NCBI GenBank assembly: GCA_030706635.1
Contig: JAUZOD010000013.1
Coordinates: 1 to 64,000 of the forward strand
DNA: 64,000 bases
Direction of reading: 5' to 3'
Source of the DNA: Bacteroidota bacterium
GTDB taxonomy: Bacteria; Bacteroidota; Bacteroidia; Chitinophagales; Chitinophagaceae
Part shown: in pieces, positions 34,718 through 45,272 of the stretch
How positions within the stretch are numbered: position 1 is the stretch's first letter
How the letters are laid out: every line of letters begins with the position of its first letter
Program-made: the position numbers and the translations under genes
The notes under the pieces: model-generated
The model's input: the letters and a program-made list of their open reading frames with translations, nothing else
What the model was told of the DNA's origin: nothing
The model's database searches: none

Positions 34718-37700
34718 ATGCAGTGCTTTTGGATAAAAAACAACGATATAACGTTAAAATCGATCCTGCTTTTATCTGCAGTCCTGTTCATTTATGCGAG
34801 GTCTTTTGCCCAAACTTCTTTTCCGTATGACCGGAGCTGGAAGAAGATCGATTCACTGATCTGGCAAAAAGGTCTTCCAAAGTCCGCGCTTGAAGAAGTG
34901 AACAGACTCTATGTGGCGGCAAAGAAGGAAAAACAGGAGGCGCAGTGGGCAAAGGCCCTAGTCTATCAGCAGGAACTTCAGCAGCCTGATAACGACAATA
35001 TGGTGAAATCCTGGAAACAACTGGAAAATGAAGAAGATTCCACGCCGCCACGGGTAGCCGCAATGCTGAAAAGTCTGGAAGCCGGTTTGTTCTTTAACTT
35101 TCTCCAACAGCGACGGTACAGCCGATCCGGAAGAACTGAAGTGGTGATTGATTCTTCGGAAGATATAAGCACCTGGACCGACGGGAAGCTGAATAAAAAA
35201 ATCAGGGAACTGTACCTGGGGTCATTAAAGGACGAAAATCTCTTACAACAGACGAACGCCGATGCATTTGATGTGATGATACGCAAAGGAAACGTGCGAT
35301 ATCTGCGTCCCACTTTATATGATTTCCTTGCCTACCGTGCCCTGGAATATTTTCAATTTGACGATCCCGAAAAGCCGATGCCGGAAGATGCCTTCGAGAT
35401 GGATAATCCGGCCATTTTTTTACCAGGTCGTCAGTTCATGGAATATGATTTTCGCGATCCGGATAGTTTATCGAACCACCAGACTGCGCTGAAACTATTT
35501 CAGAACCTGCTGCGTTTCCATGCGAAAGATACGAAAACTGATGCCTGGATTGATGCCGATATCAGCCGGCTCATTTTTGCAAAACGATATGCCGTAATAG
35601 CCGCCAGGGATTCCCTTTATCTTTCCTCACTGCAGCAAATCACGGAACAGCACCCTACACAGCCATCATCGGCGAAGGCCTGGTATCTGCAGGCAGCTTA
35701 TTATGCAGGAAGGGCCGCCGCCTTTAATCCGATAACAGACACGGCTCATCAATACGAATATGAGAAAGCCCGTGCCATCTGCGAAATGGTTTCGAAACAA
35801 AAAGATTCATCCGAAGGGAAAACCAACTGTTATATTCTGCTCAACAACATCCTTCGGAAAACTTTTCGTCTGCAGACTGAAAAAGTAAACATTCCGGATC
35901 TGCCGTTCAGGGCCCTGGTTACCTATAAGAACATTCATCATATTTATGCGCGTATCATTCGTATTGATGACGCCACGCGGGATGATCTTCAGTACGGATC
36001 ATACCCAGACTCCTGGAAGAAACTGCGGCATTTTCCGGCATTGAAAAGTTTTGATCAGGCGCTTCCGGAAAGCAGGGATTACCAGGAGCACTCCGTGGAA
36101 ATTAAAGTGGACGCGCTGCCAGCCGGACAATATGCTTTATTTACCTGCCCGGATTCTTCTTTTGAATCCGTGCTGGGGGTACAATATTTTTTTTGTTCCT
36201 CCATTGCTTTCGTAAACCATGGACCGGACTATTTTGTGGTAGACAGGAACACGGGTCAACCCCTTGCCGGCGTGAATATTCAATCTCTTCACCGGGTGTT
36301 TGATCCCACCATGCAAAAAAATATTTACAGGAAAGGCAGTGTTTATAAAACCGATCAGCATGGCTATTTCCGGCTCATCCGCCATAAGAATGTGCGCGAA
36401 GATAACAGCAGGTTGGAATTTTATTATGGCAGAGATTATTTGTCCTTTACCGGGGAGAACATCTATTCCTATAACAGCATGGATAATGATACGAACGTGG
36501 ATGCGGCGGCTTATGAGAAAAAAAAGCGGAAGGATATTCTTTTTACGGATCGCGCCATTTACAGGCCAGGACAGACCGTTGGTTATAAGGGATTGATGAT
36601 CACAAAAGATTTCAATACCAAAAGATACAAGGTCGTCGAAGGGATCAAATCAAAATTGTATCTGCTGGATGCCAATGATCAGCGTGTGGATTCCGCCATG
36701 GTTCAGCCGGATGAATACGGATCTTTCCAAGGGAGTTTTAAATTGCCGGGTAATTTGCTGAATGGCGAATTCCGCATCCGGGACACAGAAACGGATGACA
36801 GTTATGGTTTTTCTGTTGAAGAATATAAGCGTCCCGGATTTTATGTGGTCTATGATCGGGTAAAAGGAAATTATAGTGTCGGCGACAGTATTCGCATCAG
36901 CGGATCGGCGAAAGGTTACGCCGGAAATTCTGTTAATGGTTCCAGGGTCATTTACAGGGTTTTTCGTGAGTCCCGTTTCCCATATCCCTGGTATTTCCGC
37001 AATATCCCATCGTCTGCAGGGCAGGAAATACGACATGGGGAAACCAGTACGGATGCGGATGGTCTGTTTAAGATTAACTTCCTGGCGCTGGCCGATCAGA
37101 CGATTAAAAAAGAATCTAAGCCGGTTTTTACATACCGGATTGAAACGGATATTACTGATCTGAATGGTGAAACCCGGTCCGCTGCAACATCCGTCGCGGC
37201 CAGTTACGAATCATTCCAGATCGTTTCCCCGCTTCCACAGGAAAGCCGGACGACTTGGGACAGCCTGCAACAGATACCGGTCACCACACAAAACGCTTCC
37301 GGAGAATTCCAGCCGCAGTTGCTAACGGTAAGTTTGTACCGGCTGAAGGCGCCGGCTCGCCTGATTAGAAAAAGATATTGGGGTCAGCCGGATCAGTTTA
37401 TCATGCAGAAGGACGAGTATGTAAAGAATTTTCCGAATGATGAATATAAAGACGAAGCCAATAAAGCATCCTGGGAAAAGCAGATCAAGTTTGAAAAAAC
37501 AGACAGCACCCGGGCATCGGGATTATTTCCCGGCTGGGCTGATGGGAAAACCCCGGCATCCGGATGGTATCTGATGGAATTCAAATCGAAAGATAAGAAC
37601 GGAGACTGGATAATCGACAGGAGATTCATTGAGCTGTGTAAAAGTGAAGAAAATAAGCCGGCTTATCCAACATACAATGCCATTGTTTCAGAGGATCAGA

Positions 37701-40700
37701 CAGGTGAACCGGGAGGTACGCTGAACATCAGAAGCGGAACTTCTGTTCGGGATGTGTGGGTTATTCGATCCAGGGAAACTGCGGAAGATACGCTGACCCA
37801 ATATTCCTTTTACGGATTGAATGAGGAGATTAAAACCACTGCGCTGAAGATCACCGACAACGACCGTGGTGGGTTTGCCATGAATGATGTATTTATTAAA
37901 AACAACCGCTGGTACAGTATTATCCACATTATCCATGTGCCCTGGACAAACAAGGAATTGCGTGTGAGTTATGAAACCTGGCGGAATAAGTTATTGCCCG
38001 GCAGTGTTGAAAAATGGAAAATAAAGATCAGCGGGGATAAAAAGAACCGGGTAGCTGCCGAAGTAATGACGGCCATGTACGATGCTTCCCTGGACCAGTT
38101 TAAAAAACAGGCCTGGGAAATACCGGACCTCTACCCTGTGTTTTCGGCTGAAAATGCGTGGAACGGCGTTAGTGATTTTGATGACCAGGTTTCTCTGCAA
38201 AAACCATTGCCGGATAAATGGACAGAACATTTCTATGAGCGTTATGATGAACTGGTCATTTATCGTGCAGAGAACAGACAATATAAAAGAGATTTAATGG
38301 CATTTGATGTCGCCCTGCAATCTCCGGAGCGGATTAGAATGAGCTTTAGTATGAAGACATCCAAAGCAGAAGAAGAAAAATTCACGTCTGCCAAAATAGA
38401 AAAGGATGATGGGATAAAAACTCTGCGAATTGATCCTTCCGCTATCCAGATCCGCAAAAATTTTAATGAAACCGCTTTTTTCTTTCCCGACCTCAAAACG
38501 GATGAGGCGGGCGATGTGGAAATTTATTTTACGATGCCCGAGGCATTGACCCAATGGAAGTGGATGATCTTTGCACATACCAAAGACCTGGCTTTTGGTT
38601 ATTCCGAAAAAAAGGTGATCACGCAAAAAGAATTGATGCTGCAGCCCAATATGCCACGCTTTTTCCGCGAGGGTGACTCCATGCGGCTGCCGGTGAAAAT
38701 TTCGAATGTTTCCGCGGAAGCCATGACCGGAACGGTTAATCTGGATTGGCTGGATGCCGGCAATAGTAGTAATCAGAATGCATTGTTTCAGAATAAAACC
38801 ATCAGTCAGTCATTTCATGTGCCCGCGGGACAAAGCACGGTGCTGTATTTTTCAACGGTAATTCCGGATCATTTCCGGCAGCCCGTTGTCTATCGGATTC
38901 AGGCAAAAACAAATACCGGAAATCACAGTGACGGGGAGGAAGGCATAGTACCGGTAATGGGTAACCGTATGCTCGTTACGGAAACTCTTCCGCTGAATAT
39001 GGCAGGCCGGGAAAGGAAATCATTTTCATGGGGGAAATTGCTGAAAAGTAAAACCAGTTCCACATTAGAAAACCAGTCGCTGACATTGGAATATACAACC
39101 AACCCCGCCTGGTATGCGGTCCAGGCGCTTCCATACCTGATGGAATTTCCCTACGAATGTGCGGAGCAAACCTTCAACCGGTTTTTTGCCAATGCACTGG
39201 CCATGCAGATCGTGAACAGCGCTCCCGGCATCCGGGCAATTTTTGAGAAATGGAGAAATGTGAATAGTTCCGCCCTGTTGAGTAATCTTCAAAAAAATGA
39301 AGAATTGAAAACGGTGCTTCTCCGGGAAACGCCCTGGGTGCTGGACGGGGAGAATGAGGCACAGCAGAAGAAAAACATGGCCTTCTTATTTGATCTGGTT
39401 AAAATGAGTAAAGCACTGAACTCCAACCTGGATAAGTTAAAACAGATGCAATCCGCAGCTGGAGGTTTTCCCTGGTTTAAGGGAGGCAGGGATGACCGGT
39501 ATATTACGCAATATATTATTTCAGGCATAGGGCATCTAAGGAAATTGAACGCCATTCCTGATGCTGAACGGAACGGGTTGGATCAGATGAGCAAATTCGC
39601 CATAGCATTCCTTGACAGGCAACTGAAATCCGACTATGACCATCGTCAGAAAAAGGAGAAAGAAGATATATCGGCAACGCAGATTCAATATTTATACATG
39701 CGCAGTTTCTTTCCCGAAACCGGGTTACCCGGATCGGTATTCCCGACCATGAATTATTACCGCAAGCTTGCAGTGCAGAACTGGGCAAAACAAAATATGT
39801 ATTTGCGTGGAATGATCGCCCTGTTTTTATACCGGACAGGCGATCGTAAAACAGCGAGGGACATTATCAGTTCGTTGAAAGAAAATGCGACCTCGTCGGA
39901 GGAATTGGGAACGTACTGGAAATCCGTCAGGCCGGGGTACTACTGGCAGGAATCGCCGGTGGAAACGCAGGCCTTGCTCATTGAGGCATTCAGTGAAATC
40001 AGTCCGGATTCTGCCCTGACCGATCAGATGAAGTATTGGCTGTTAGAGCAGAAGCATACCCGTCAGTGGAGTAATACCAAATCAACGGCCGACGCGTGTT
40101 ACGCACTTTTGATGAAAGGCAATAACTGGCTGGGCGCTGCGCAAAGTGTTAAAATAAATTTGGGTGGATTCAAGGTTTCTAGTTCGGATGAAGAAGCGGA
40201 AGCGGGAACAGGGTATCTGAAGAAGGTAATCCCTGCGGAAAGGGTTCAGCCGTCCATGGGCAATATTGAGGTGAGTATTCATCATGAAGGCAATGTGGAA
40301 GCTGCGCCGTCATGGGGTGCTTTATATTGGCAGTATTTTGAAAATGCTGACAGGATAACAAGCGCAGAATCTCCTTTATCTGTTCGTAAGGCGCTATATA
40401 TTATACAGAATACCGGTGCCGGGCCGGTGTTGGAAACAGTAAATACAGAGCGCATTTTGAAACCGGGAGATCAGTTGGTCATACGAATCATCATAAAAGC
40501 CGATCGAGACATGGAATATGTCCATTTGAAAGACATGCGGGCTGCCTGTCTTGAGCCCAAAAACGTATTAAGCGGTTATCACTGGCAGGGCGATCTGGGT
40601 TATTATGAAACAACGAGAGATGAAAGTACCAGTTTCTTTTTCGACTATTTGCCCAAAGGAACACATGTGTTTGAATATCCTTTGTATGTTAGTACGGCGG

Positions 40701-40798
40701 GCGACTACAGCAATGGCATCAGCACGCTGGAGTGCATGTATGCACCGGAATTTGCTGCTCATACTGAAGACATGCGCATCCGGGTGCATGGAAAATAA
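34718..40798 (+). CDS. alpha-2-macroglobulin family protein
   Basis: Very large exported protein (2026 residues) with a signal peptide (about 1-32, ending RSFAQ). The N-terminal third is helical and ends with a carboxypeptidase-regulatory-like Ig fold (VDRNTGQPLAGVNIQSL, about 505-520). MG2 follows, with DRAIYRPGQTVGYKG (about 610-625), then further MG domains and the A2M core FFPDLKTDEAGDVEIYFTMPEALTQWKWM. The thioester motif is CAEQ with C1481 (PYECAEQTFNRF), followed by the alpha/alpha complement-like barrel and a C-terminal receptor-type domain. Family members trap attacking proteases in the envelope. It is not a clear lipoprotein. The next gene starts five bases after its stop. Confidence 0.93.
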   Translation: MQCFWIKNNDITLKSILLLSAVLFIYARSFAQTSFPYDRSWKKIDSLIWQKGLPKSALEEVNRLYVAAKKEKQEAQWAKALVYQQELQQPDNDNMVKSWKQLENEEDSTPPRVAAMLKSLEAGLFFNFLQQRRYSRSGRTEVVIDSSEDISTWTDGKLNKKIRELYLGSLKDENLLQQTNADAFDVMIRKGNVRYLRPTLYDFLAYRALEYFQFDDPEKPMPEDAFEMDNPAIFLPGRQFMEYDFRDPDSLSNHQTALKLFQNLLRFHAKDTKTDAWIDADISRLIFAKRYAVIAARDSLYLSSLQQITEQHPTQPSSAKAWYLQAAYYAGRAAAFNPITDTAHQYEYEKARAICEMVSKQKDSSEGKTNCYILLNNILRKTFRLQTEKVNIPDLPFRALVTYKNIHHIYARIIRIDDATRDDLQYGSYPDSWKKLRHFPALKSFDQALPESRDYQEHSVEIKVDALPAGQYALFTCPDSSFESVLGVQYFFCSSIAFVNHGPDYFVVDRNTGQPLAGVNIQSLHRVFDPTMQKNIYRKGSVYKTDQHGYFRLIRHKNVREDNSRLEFYYGRDYLSFTGENIYSYNSMDNDTNVDAAAYEKKKRKDILFTDRAIYRPGQTVGYKGLMITKDFNTKRYKVVEGIKSKLYLLDANDQRVDSAMVQPDEYGSFQGSFKLPGNLLNGEFRIRDTETDDSYGFSVEEYKRPGFYVVYDRVKGNYSVGDSIRISGSAKGYAGNSVNGSRVIYRVFRESRFPYPWYFRNIPSSAGQEIRHGETSTDADGLFKINFLALADQTIKKESKPVFTYRIETDITDLNGETRSAATSVAASYESFQIVSPLPQESRTTWDSLQQIPVTTQNASGEFQPQLLTVSLYRLKAPARLIRKRYWGQPDQFIMQKDEYVKNFPNDEYKDEANKASWEKQIKFEKTDSTRASGLFPGWADGKTPASGWYLMEFKSKDKNGDWIIDRRFIELCKSEENKPAYPTYNAIVSEDQTGEPGGTLNIRSGTSVRDVWVIRSRETAEDTLTQYSFYGLNEEIKTTALKITDNDRGGFAMNDVFIKNNRWYSIIHIIHVPWTNKELRVSYETWRNKLLPGSVEKWKIKISGDKKNRVAAEVMTAMYDASLDQFKKQAWEIPDLYPVFSAENAWNGVSDFDDQVSLQKPLPDKWTEHFYERYDELVIYRAENRQYKRDLMAFDVALQSPERIRMSFSMKTSKAEEEKFTSAKIEKDDGIKTLRIDPSAIQIRKNFNETAFFFPDLKTDEAGDVEIYFTMPEALTQWKWMIFAHTKDLAFGYSEKKVITQKELMLQPNMPRFFREGDSMRLPVKISNVSAEAMTGTVNLDWLDAGNSSNQNALFQNKTISQSFHVPAGQSTVLYFSTVIPDHFRQPVVYRIQAKTNTGNHSDGEEGIVPVMGNRMLVTETLPLNMAGRERKSFSWGKLLKSKTSSTLENQSLTLEYTTNPAWYAVQALPYLMEFPYECAEQTFNRFFANALAMQIVNSAPGIRAIFEKWRNVNSSALLSNLQKNEELKTVLLRETPWVLDGENEAQQKKNMAFLFDLVKMSKALNSNLDKLKQMQSAAGGFPWFKGGRDDRYITQYIISGIGHLRKLNAIPDAERNGLDQMSKFAIAFLDRQLKSDYDHRQKKEKEDISATQIQYLYMRSFFPETGLPGSVFPTMNYYRKLAVQNWAKQNMYLRGMIALFLYRTGDRKTARDIISSLKENATSSEELGTYWKSVRPGYYWQESPVETQALLIEAFSEISPDSALTDQMKYWLLEQKHTRQWSNTKSTADACYALLMKGNNWLGAAQSVKINLGGFKVSSSDEEAEAGTGYLKKVIPAERVQPSMGNIEVSIHHEGNVEAAPSWGALYWQYFENADRITSAESPLSVRKALYIIQNTGAGPVLETVNTERILKPGDQLVIRIIIKADRDMEYVHLKDMRAACLEPKNVLSGYHWQGDLGYYETTRDESTSFFFDYLPKGTHVFEYPLYVSTAGDYSNGISTLECMYAPEFAAHTEDMRIRVHGK

Positions 40799-40803
40799 TT
40801 TTT

Positions 40804-41862
40804 ATGGAGAAAGTGGATGTCTTGATTGTTGGTCAGGGGCTGGCGGGCAGCTGGTTAAGCTGGTGGCTGGATCGAACCGGACTTTCATACCGGGTAATGG
40901 ATGATGCCGATCCTTCATCTGCGTCCAGGCATGCAGCCGGACTCATCAATCCGGTAACTGGCAGAAGAATGGTAAAGACGTGGATGATTGATGAACTCAT
41001 GCCTTTTGCCTGGAGAGCTTACCAGGATATGGGCGGGTTCCTCCAAACGAATCTGATCACAGAAACATCGGTCATTGATTTTTTCCCTAACGTGCAGATG
41101 TTACAGGCATTTCAAAAAAGATCTGCTGAAGAACCGTCTTACCTGACCTATGGACAAAATGCAACCATGTATAATACATGGTTCCGATACGATCTGGGAT
41201 GGGGAGTCATCCATCCCTGCTATCTTGTTCAGACGGAAAAATTGTTGTTTACCTGGAGAAGCCGTCTGCTGGATAAGGGCAGTTTAAGGGAAGAGGAATT
41301 CAACATGGATAAGCTGGTTGTCAGGGAGCCGGTTTATCAATACGAGGACCTGAGCGCCCGCTACATTATCTTCTGCGATGGAAAAGTTTCGGCAGGGAAT
41401 AAATTCTTTGAAAAACTGCCATTTGCTTTAAACAAAGGAGAGGGGTTGCTGGTGGAAATACAGGAGATACCGCAAACCACGATATTTAAAAAAGGCATGA
41501 GTCTTATACCCTGGAAGGATCATGTTTTTTGGGTTGGATCCTCTTACCAATGGGAATTTTCAGACGACCAGCCTTCAGAGAATTTCCTTCGTAGCACGGA
41601 AAACTGGATGAAGAACTTTCTTCAGGTTCCATATAAAATCGTGGATCATTTTGCTGCGGTTCGTCCGGCTACCCTGGAAAGGCGTCCCTTTGTGGGCTTT
41701 CACCCGCAATATGCTGGCATGGGAATTCTCAACGGATTGGGTACAAAGGGTTGTTCACTGGCCCCCTATTTTGCTGCCCAGCTGGCGGAAATAATGGCCG
41801 GCCGTGGCGTTATAGACCCATTGGCAGATATAAAACGATTTCGGAAAATCTTATTGAAATAG
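40804..41862 (+). CDS. FAD-dependent oxidoreductase (DAO fold)
   Basis: A 352-residue flavoprotein of the D-amino-acid oxidase fold. The FAD-binding turn is VDVLIVGQGLAGSWLSWWL (about residues 4-22). RHAAGLINPVTGRRM (about 40-54) and VRPATLERRPFVGFHPQ (about 289-305) are also typical, as is NGLGTKGCSLAPYFA near the end. There is no signal peptide. Its substrate is unknown; a small amine or amino acid is likely from the fold. It lies five bases after the alpha-2-macroglobulin gene and is surely cotranscribed, but a functional link is not obvious. Confidence 0.88.
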   Translation: MEKVDVLIVGQGLAGSWLSWWLDRTGLSYRVMDDADPSSASRHAAGLINPVTGRRMVKTWMIDELMPFAWRAYQDMGGFLQTNLITETSVIDFFPNVQMLQAFQKRSAEEPSYLTYGQNATMYNTWFRYDLGWGVIHPCYLVQTEKLLFTWRSRLLDKGSLREEEFNMDKLVVREPVYQYEDLSARYIIFCDGKVSAGNKFFEKLPFALNKGEGLLVEIQEIPQTTIFKKGMSLIPWKDHVFWVGSSYQWEFSDDQPSENFLRSTENWMKNFLQVPYKIVDHFAAVRPATLERRPFVGFHPQYAGMGILNGLGTKGCSLAPYFAAQLAEIMAGRGVIDPLADIKRFRKILLK

Positions 41863-41958
41863 GGGGAGCCCGTTTTTCGATGAAATCCCACAAAGTGGTA
41901 TTTGCCGGAATGGAGTGCTGCCTGGCTTTGGGTAATGATTTACTTAAACCCGATTTTT

Positions 41959-42180
41959 ATGACAGTATCGGCGAAAAAGACAGAAATTGCTGACGAGCAT
42001 ATCATCAGTAAGATACAAATGGTACGGGAGCAAAAGGTAAAGATAGACCGCGATCTGGCCGAAATATACGGTGTGGAAACAAAACGCCTGAAAGAAAAAA
42101 ATATCTTACCATCAACCGTTATCCGTCAGAGCTGTATTTTATCAGGTTTTTGACGATACACATAAAGCTCAGTTTTGCCT
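41959..42180 (+). pseudogene. remnant of ORF6N-domain protein, frameshifted
   Basis: The frame from 41959 encodes an ORF6N-like start: ISKIQMVREQKVKIDRDLAE then IYGVETKRLKEKN, close to the usual domain beginning. After about 42100 the similarity continues only in another frame (INRYPSELYFIRFLT, where the family has N-x-RFPEDFMFQLT), so one frameshift has occurred. The reading then stops, without the remaining half of the domain or the C-terminal part. ORF6N proteins are DNA-binding proteins common in phages and in Bacteroidota accessory DNA. No intact copy is nearby. It lies in a 458-base gap between the FAD oxidoreductase and mtfA; the rest of the gap shows nothing. Confidence 0.75.
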
Positions 42181-42320
42181 TTTTGCAATGCTGAACCAAT
42201 TCTGCGGTGGCATGCCGGTTCTTCTAAGACAAGGGGGTTTATATGACGGGAATTTGCACAATGCCATAAAACGAGTGGAAAATGCCCATTTGGTGCTTCC
42301 AAATGAAAGTTGTAGCTACA

Positions 42321-43157
42321 CTAGTTTAAGTTGCCGGCTTCCGCCTTAACAGTCTTCAACAGGAAAATGGCTTTCCCGTTGCGTGTTTGTAAAGGATCCT
42401 GCTTTAAAAGTCTGGCCATCGCTTCATAAAGTTCCGGTAAATCCTGCTTTAAGCATACGGGGTTTTCGAAAAAAGTTTCTACAGCTACCGCCCAGAACTC
42501 ATGGTAGTTAACGGCTGCATATTCACCAAGCAGATTCCGGTTTCCTTCCTGCATGCTGGTAAAGATCGGGCGGGCGACCTTGGAGAAATTTTTAAACTCC
42601 TTCTTAAAATGCTTGTCCTCTTCCGTTTCCGTAATAAAAGTTACGTAAGCCAGCGCATGGCCCATTTCATGCAACCCCATATTGCAATAGGGCGTTAGTC
42701 CGCTGATGCCTTTGATGAAATTGTCCCAGGACAGGTATATGCCACTCTGGTCCACATGCCCCATAAAGGGACGTGAATAGAACCCGTAGTGATAATCATC
42801 TTTCAGAACGAAAATATCGTTGAAATAATTAAGCATGAATTTGTCCAGACCGAAAGTGAGCTGAACGGCCACTGCACTGATCAGAATGGGCATTTCCGGG
42901 CTTTCCGTTACTTCGATATAGTGAAACTTGCGCGCTTTTTTAAAAAGGAAGGTGCGGAACAGAAACTTACGCTGATCATCCAGGCCCAACTTGTTGTAAA
43001 ACCGGATGTATTTGGAAACGATGCTGTGATAAAAGGTTTCGTTTGCGATAAATTTATGCTGCTGGCGGCGGACATAAAACTTATTAAAAAGCTCTGAGAG
43101 CGTCCGGTGCAGTATCAATACGCCAACTACCAGGGATACAATGATAATGATCTCCAT
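42321..43157 (-). CDS. mtfA: MtfA-like zinc peptidase (M90)
   Basis: A 278-residue protein with one N-terminal membrane helix (about residues 2-18) and a metallopeptidase domain with HExxH in NMGLHEMGHALAYV (about 162-175). A downstream glutamate lies in FWAVAVETFFENP, as in the MtfA/anthrax lethal factor-like fold. In Escherichia coli MtfA interacts with the Mlc repressor and processes peptides; no Mlc gene is visible here and the Bacteroidota role is not known. The spacing of VTESPEMPILISAVAVQLTFGL is also characteristic of the family. Confidence 0.88.
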   Translation of the reverse strand: MEIIIIVSLVVGVLILHRTLSELFNKFYVRRQQHKFIANETFYHSIVSKYIRFYNKLGLDDQRKFLFRTFLFKKARKFHYIEVTESPEMPILISAVAVQLTFGLDKFMLNYFNDIFVLKDDYHYGFYSRPFMGHVDQSGIYLSWDNFIKGISGLTPYCNMGLHEMGHALAYVTFITETEEDKHFKKEFKNFSKVARPIFTSMQEGNRNLLGEYAAVNYHEFWAVAVETFFENPVCLKQDLPELYEAMARLLKQDPLQTRNGKAIFLLKTVKAEAGNLN

Positions 43158-43369
43158 AAGGTCCTTTTTTCTTTTTGCTTGCTTCAGGTCGGTCGATCAG
43201 GAACAAATGGCCTTACACGGGTGTTGGATGAACAGGGCTACAGGTAAGAATAGGATTACCTATTTAAGTTTAATCAGAGGAGAGTGAATTGTACGGATGC
43301 TACAAGATAAAAACTATTTTTTAGAAATGAAAGTGGCCGACGCCGGTTTTTTAATTTTTTTTAAACCTT

Positions 43370-43399
43370 TTTGGCCTACGTGTCATTGCCCTACCTTTG
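43370..43399 (+). promoter_or_regulatory. aspS promoter (-33 TTTG, -7 TACCTTTG)
   Basis: TTTG (43370-43373) and TACCTTTG (43392-43399) are separated by 18 bases, close to the Bacteroidota consensus TTTG-N19-TAnnTTTG. The -7 box ends 23 bases before the aspS ATG. This is the best-formed promoter in the window. Confidence 0.7.
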
Positions 43400-43422
43400 C
43401 CGGCTGAATCAAGAGACCAATT

Positions 43423-45246
43423 ATGTATAGAACACATGACTGTGGCGAACTTCGGCTGGGAGATGTTTCCAGGGAAGTGACCCTGGCTGGATGGGTGCAA
43501 AGCATCCGGAAGTTTGGCAGTATCAGCTTTATAGACCTGCGTGACCGGTACGGGATTACCCAGCTGCTGATCGGAGAGGCATTGAATGAATATCTTACGG
43601 AAACGCCTTTGGGCAGGGAATTCGTGATCCAGGCCACCGGAATCGTGTCTGAGCGTTCGAATAAGAACCTGCAAATCCCAACCGGGGAAATTGAGATCAA
43701 AGTGAGCCGGTTTACCATTTTGAATAAATCGGCAACCCCGCCTTTTACCATACAGGACGACACGGACGGCGGAGACGATCTCCGGATGAAATACCGGTAT
43801 CTCGATCTACGCCGGAATGAGGTAAAAAAAAACCTGGAACTTCGTTATGCCGTGAACCGGGCGGCCAGAGATTATCTGCACCAGCAGAAGTTCATGGATA
43901 TAGAAACACCTTTTCTGATCAAATCCACTCCAGAGGGCGCTCGCGACTTCGTGGTGCCGTCCCGCATGAATCCAGGTCAGTTTTATGCTCTTCCCCAGAG
44001 TCCGCAGACTTTTAAGCAATTGCTGATGGTGAGCGGCTACGACCGCTACTACCAGGTGGTAAAATGTTTCCGCGACGAAGATTTGAGAGCTGACCGCCAA
44101 CCGGAATTTACCCAGATTGACTGCGAAATGAGTTTTATCGAGCAGGATGATATCCTCCGGATGTTCGAAGGCCTGATCAAATTTATTTTTAAACAGGTAA
44201 AAGGTATTGACTACACAGAATCAGTTGAAAGAATGAGTTGGGAAGATGCGATGTGGAATTATGGGAACGATAAACCGGATATCCGGTTCGACATGAAAAT
44301 AACCAATATCAAATCTCCTTTAAAGAGAAATGGGGCGCTGGAGGCAGAAGGGCAGATCATTGGCCATGCAAATTTTAATGTATTTGATCAGGCTGAAACT
44401 ATACTTGCCATTTCCATTCCTGCGGCTGCGGCCTGGACCCGCAAACAATTCGACGCCTGGACAGATTGGGTAAAACGTCCACAGATCGGTATGCAGGGCC
44501 TCGTATACATCCGATATAATGAAGATGGTACAATAAAGAGCAGTGTTGATAAATTTTATAATGAAGAAAGGCTTGCGGCCATCGCCGGTTTCTGCGAGGC
44601 AAAAAAAGGAGACGCCATCCTGATTCTTGCCGGCAGGGAAGAGAAAACGCGGAAAGCCATCAGCGAGTTGCGTTTGGAAATGGGGGAACAAATGGGATTG
44701 AGAAATAAAGACGAATTCAAATTGTTGTGGGTGCTTGATTTTCCCTTATTCGAATACAGTGAGGAAGACAACCGCTGGGTGGCCCGTCATCATCCTTTTA
44801 CTGCACCCAAACCTGACCAGATAGCCGTGATGATCAACAATGATCCTGCTATCCGCCGCGCTGAACAATATCTGGAGCATCCGTACGCAGGAATCAAGGC
44901 CAACGCCTACGATATGGTGTTGAATGGGAATGAGATCGGCGGCGGTTCGATCCGTATATATCAAAGGGAACTCCAGGAAAAGATGTTCGACGCGTTGGGC
45001 ATGACCCGCGAAGAAGCGAATCATAAGTTTGGATTTTTGCTTGGTGCGTTTGAATATGGGGCGCCCCCCCATGGCGGAATCGCCTTTGGATTCGACCGGC
45101 TTTGCGCCATACTTGGAGGAAGTGAAAGCATCCGGGATTTTATTGCCTTTCCCAAAAACAACAGCGGACGGGATGTGATGCTGGATGCGCCTTCAACGAT
45201 TGATGATAAACAACTTAACGAGCTTTCTATTGAAATTAAAGCGTAA
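43423..45246 (+). CDS. aspS: aspartyl-tRNA synthetase
   Basis: Class IIb synthetase of 607 residues that charges tRNA-Asp. It has the N-terminal OB-fold anticodon domain ([24 protein letters not shown]), motif 2 [21 protein letters not shown], the bacterial GAD insertion (about 300-420) and motif 3 [10 protein letters not shown] near residue 546. The length is that of the bacterial type. gatC, a subunit of the transamidation system, occurs later in this window, so a non-discriminating role on tRNA-Asn is possible, but the sequence does not decide it. Confidence 0.97.
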   Translation: MYRTHDCGELRLGDVSREVTLAGWVQSIRKFGSISFIDLRDRYGITQLLIGEALNEYLTETPLGREFVIQATGIVSERSNKNLQIPTGEIEIKVSRFTILNKSATPPFTIQDDTDGGDDLRMKYRYLDLRRNEVKKNLELRYAVNRAARDYLHQQKFMDIETPFLIKSTPEGARDFVVPSRMNPGQFYALPQSPQTFKQLLMVSGYDRYYQVVKCFRDEDLRADRQPEFTQIDCEMSFIEQDDILRMFEGLIKFIFKQVKGIDYTESVERMSWEDAMWNYGNDKPDIRFDMKITNIKSPLKRNGALEAEGQIIGHANFNVFDQAETILAISIPAAAAWTRKQFDAWTDWVKRPQIGMQGLVYIRYNEDGTIKSSVDKFYNEERLAAIAGFCEAKKGDAILILAGREEKTRKAISELRLEMGEQMGLRNKDEFKLLWVLDFPLFEYSEEDNRWVARHHPFTAPKPDQIAVMINNDPAIRRAEQYLEHPYAGIKANAYDMVLNGNEIGGGSIRIYQRELQEKMFDALGMTREEANHKFGFLLGAFEYGAPPHGGIAFGFDRLCAILGGSESIRDFIAFPKNNSGRDVMLDAPSTIDDKQLNELSIEIKA

Positions 45247-45272
45247 GGACAAATGCTCCTTATGCTTTAATT

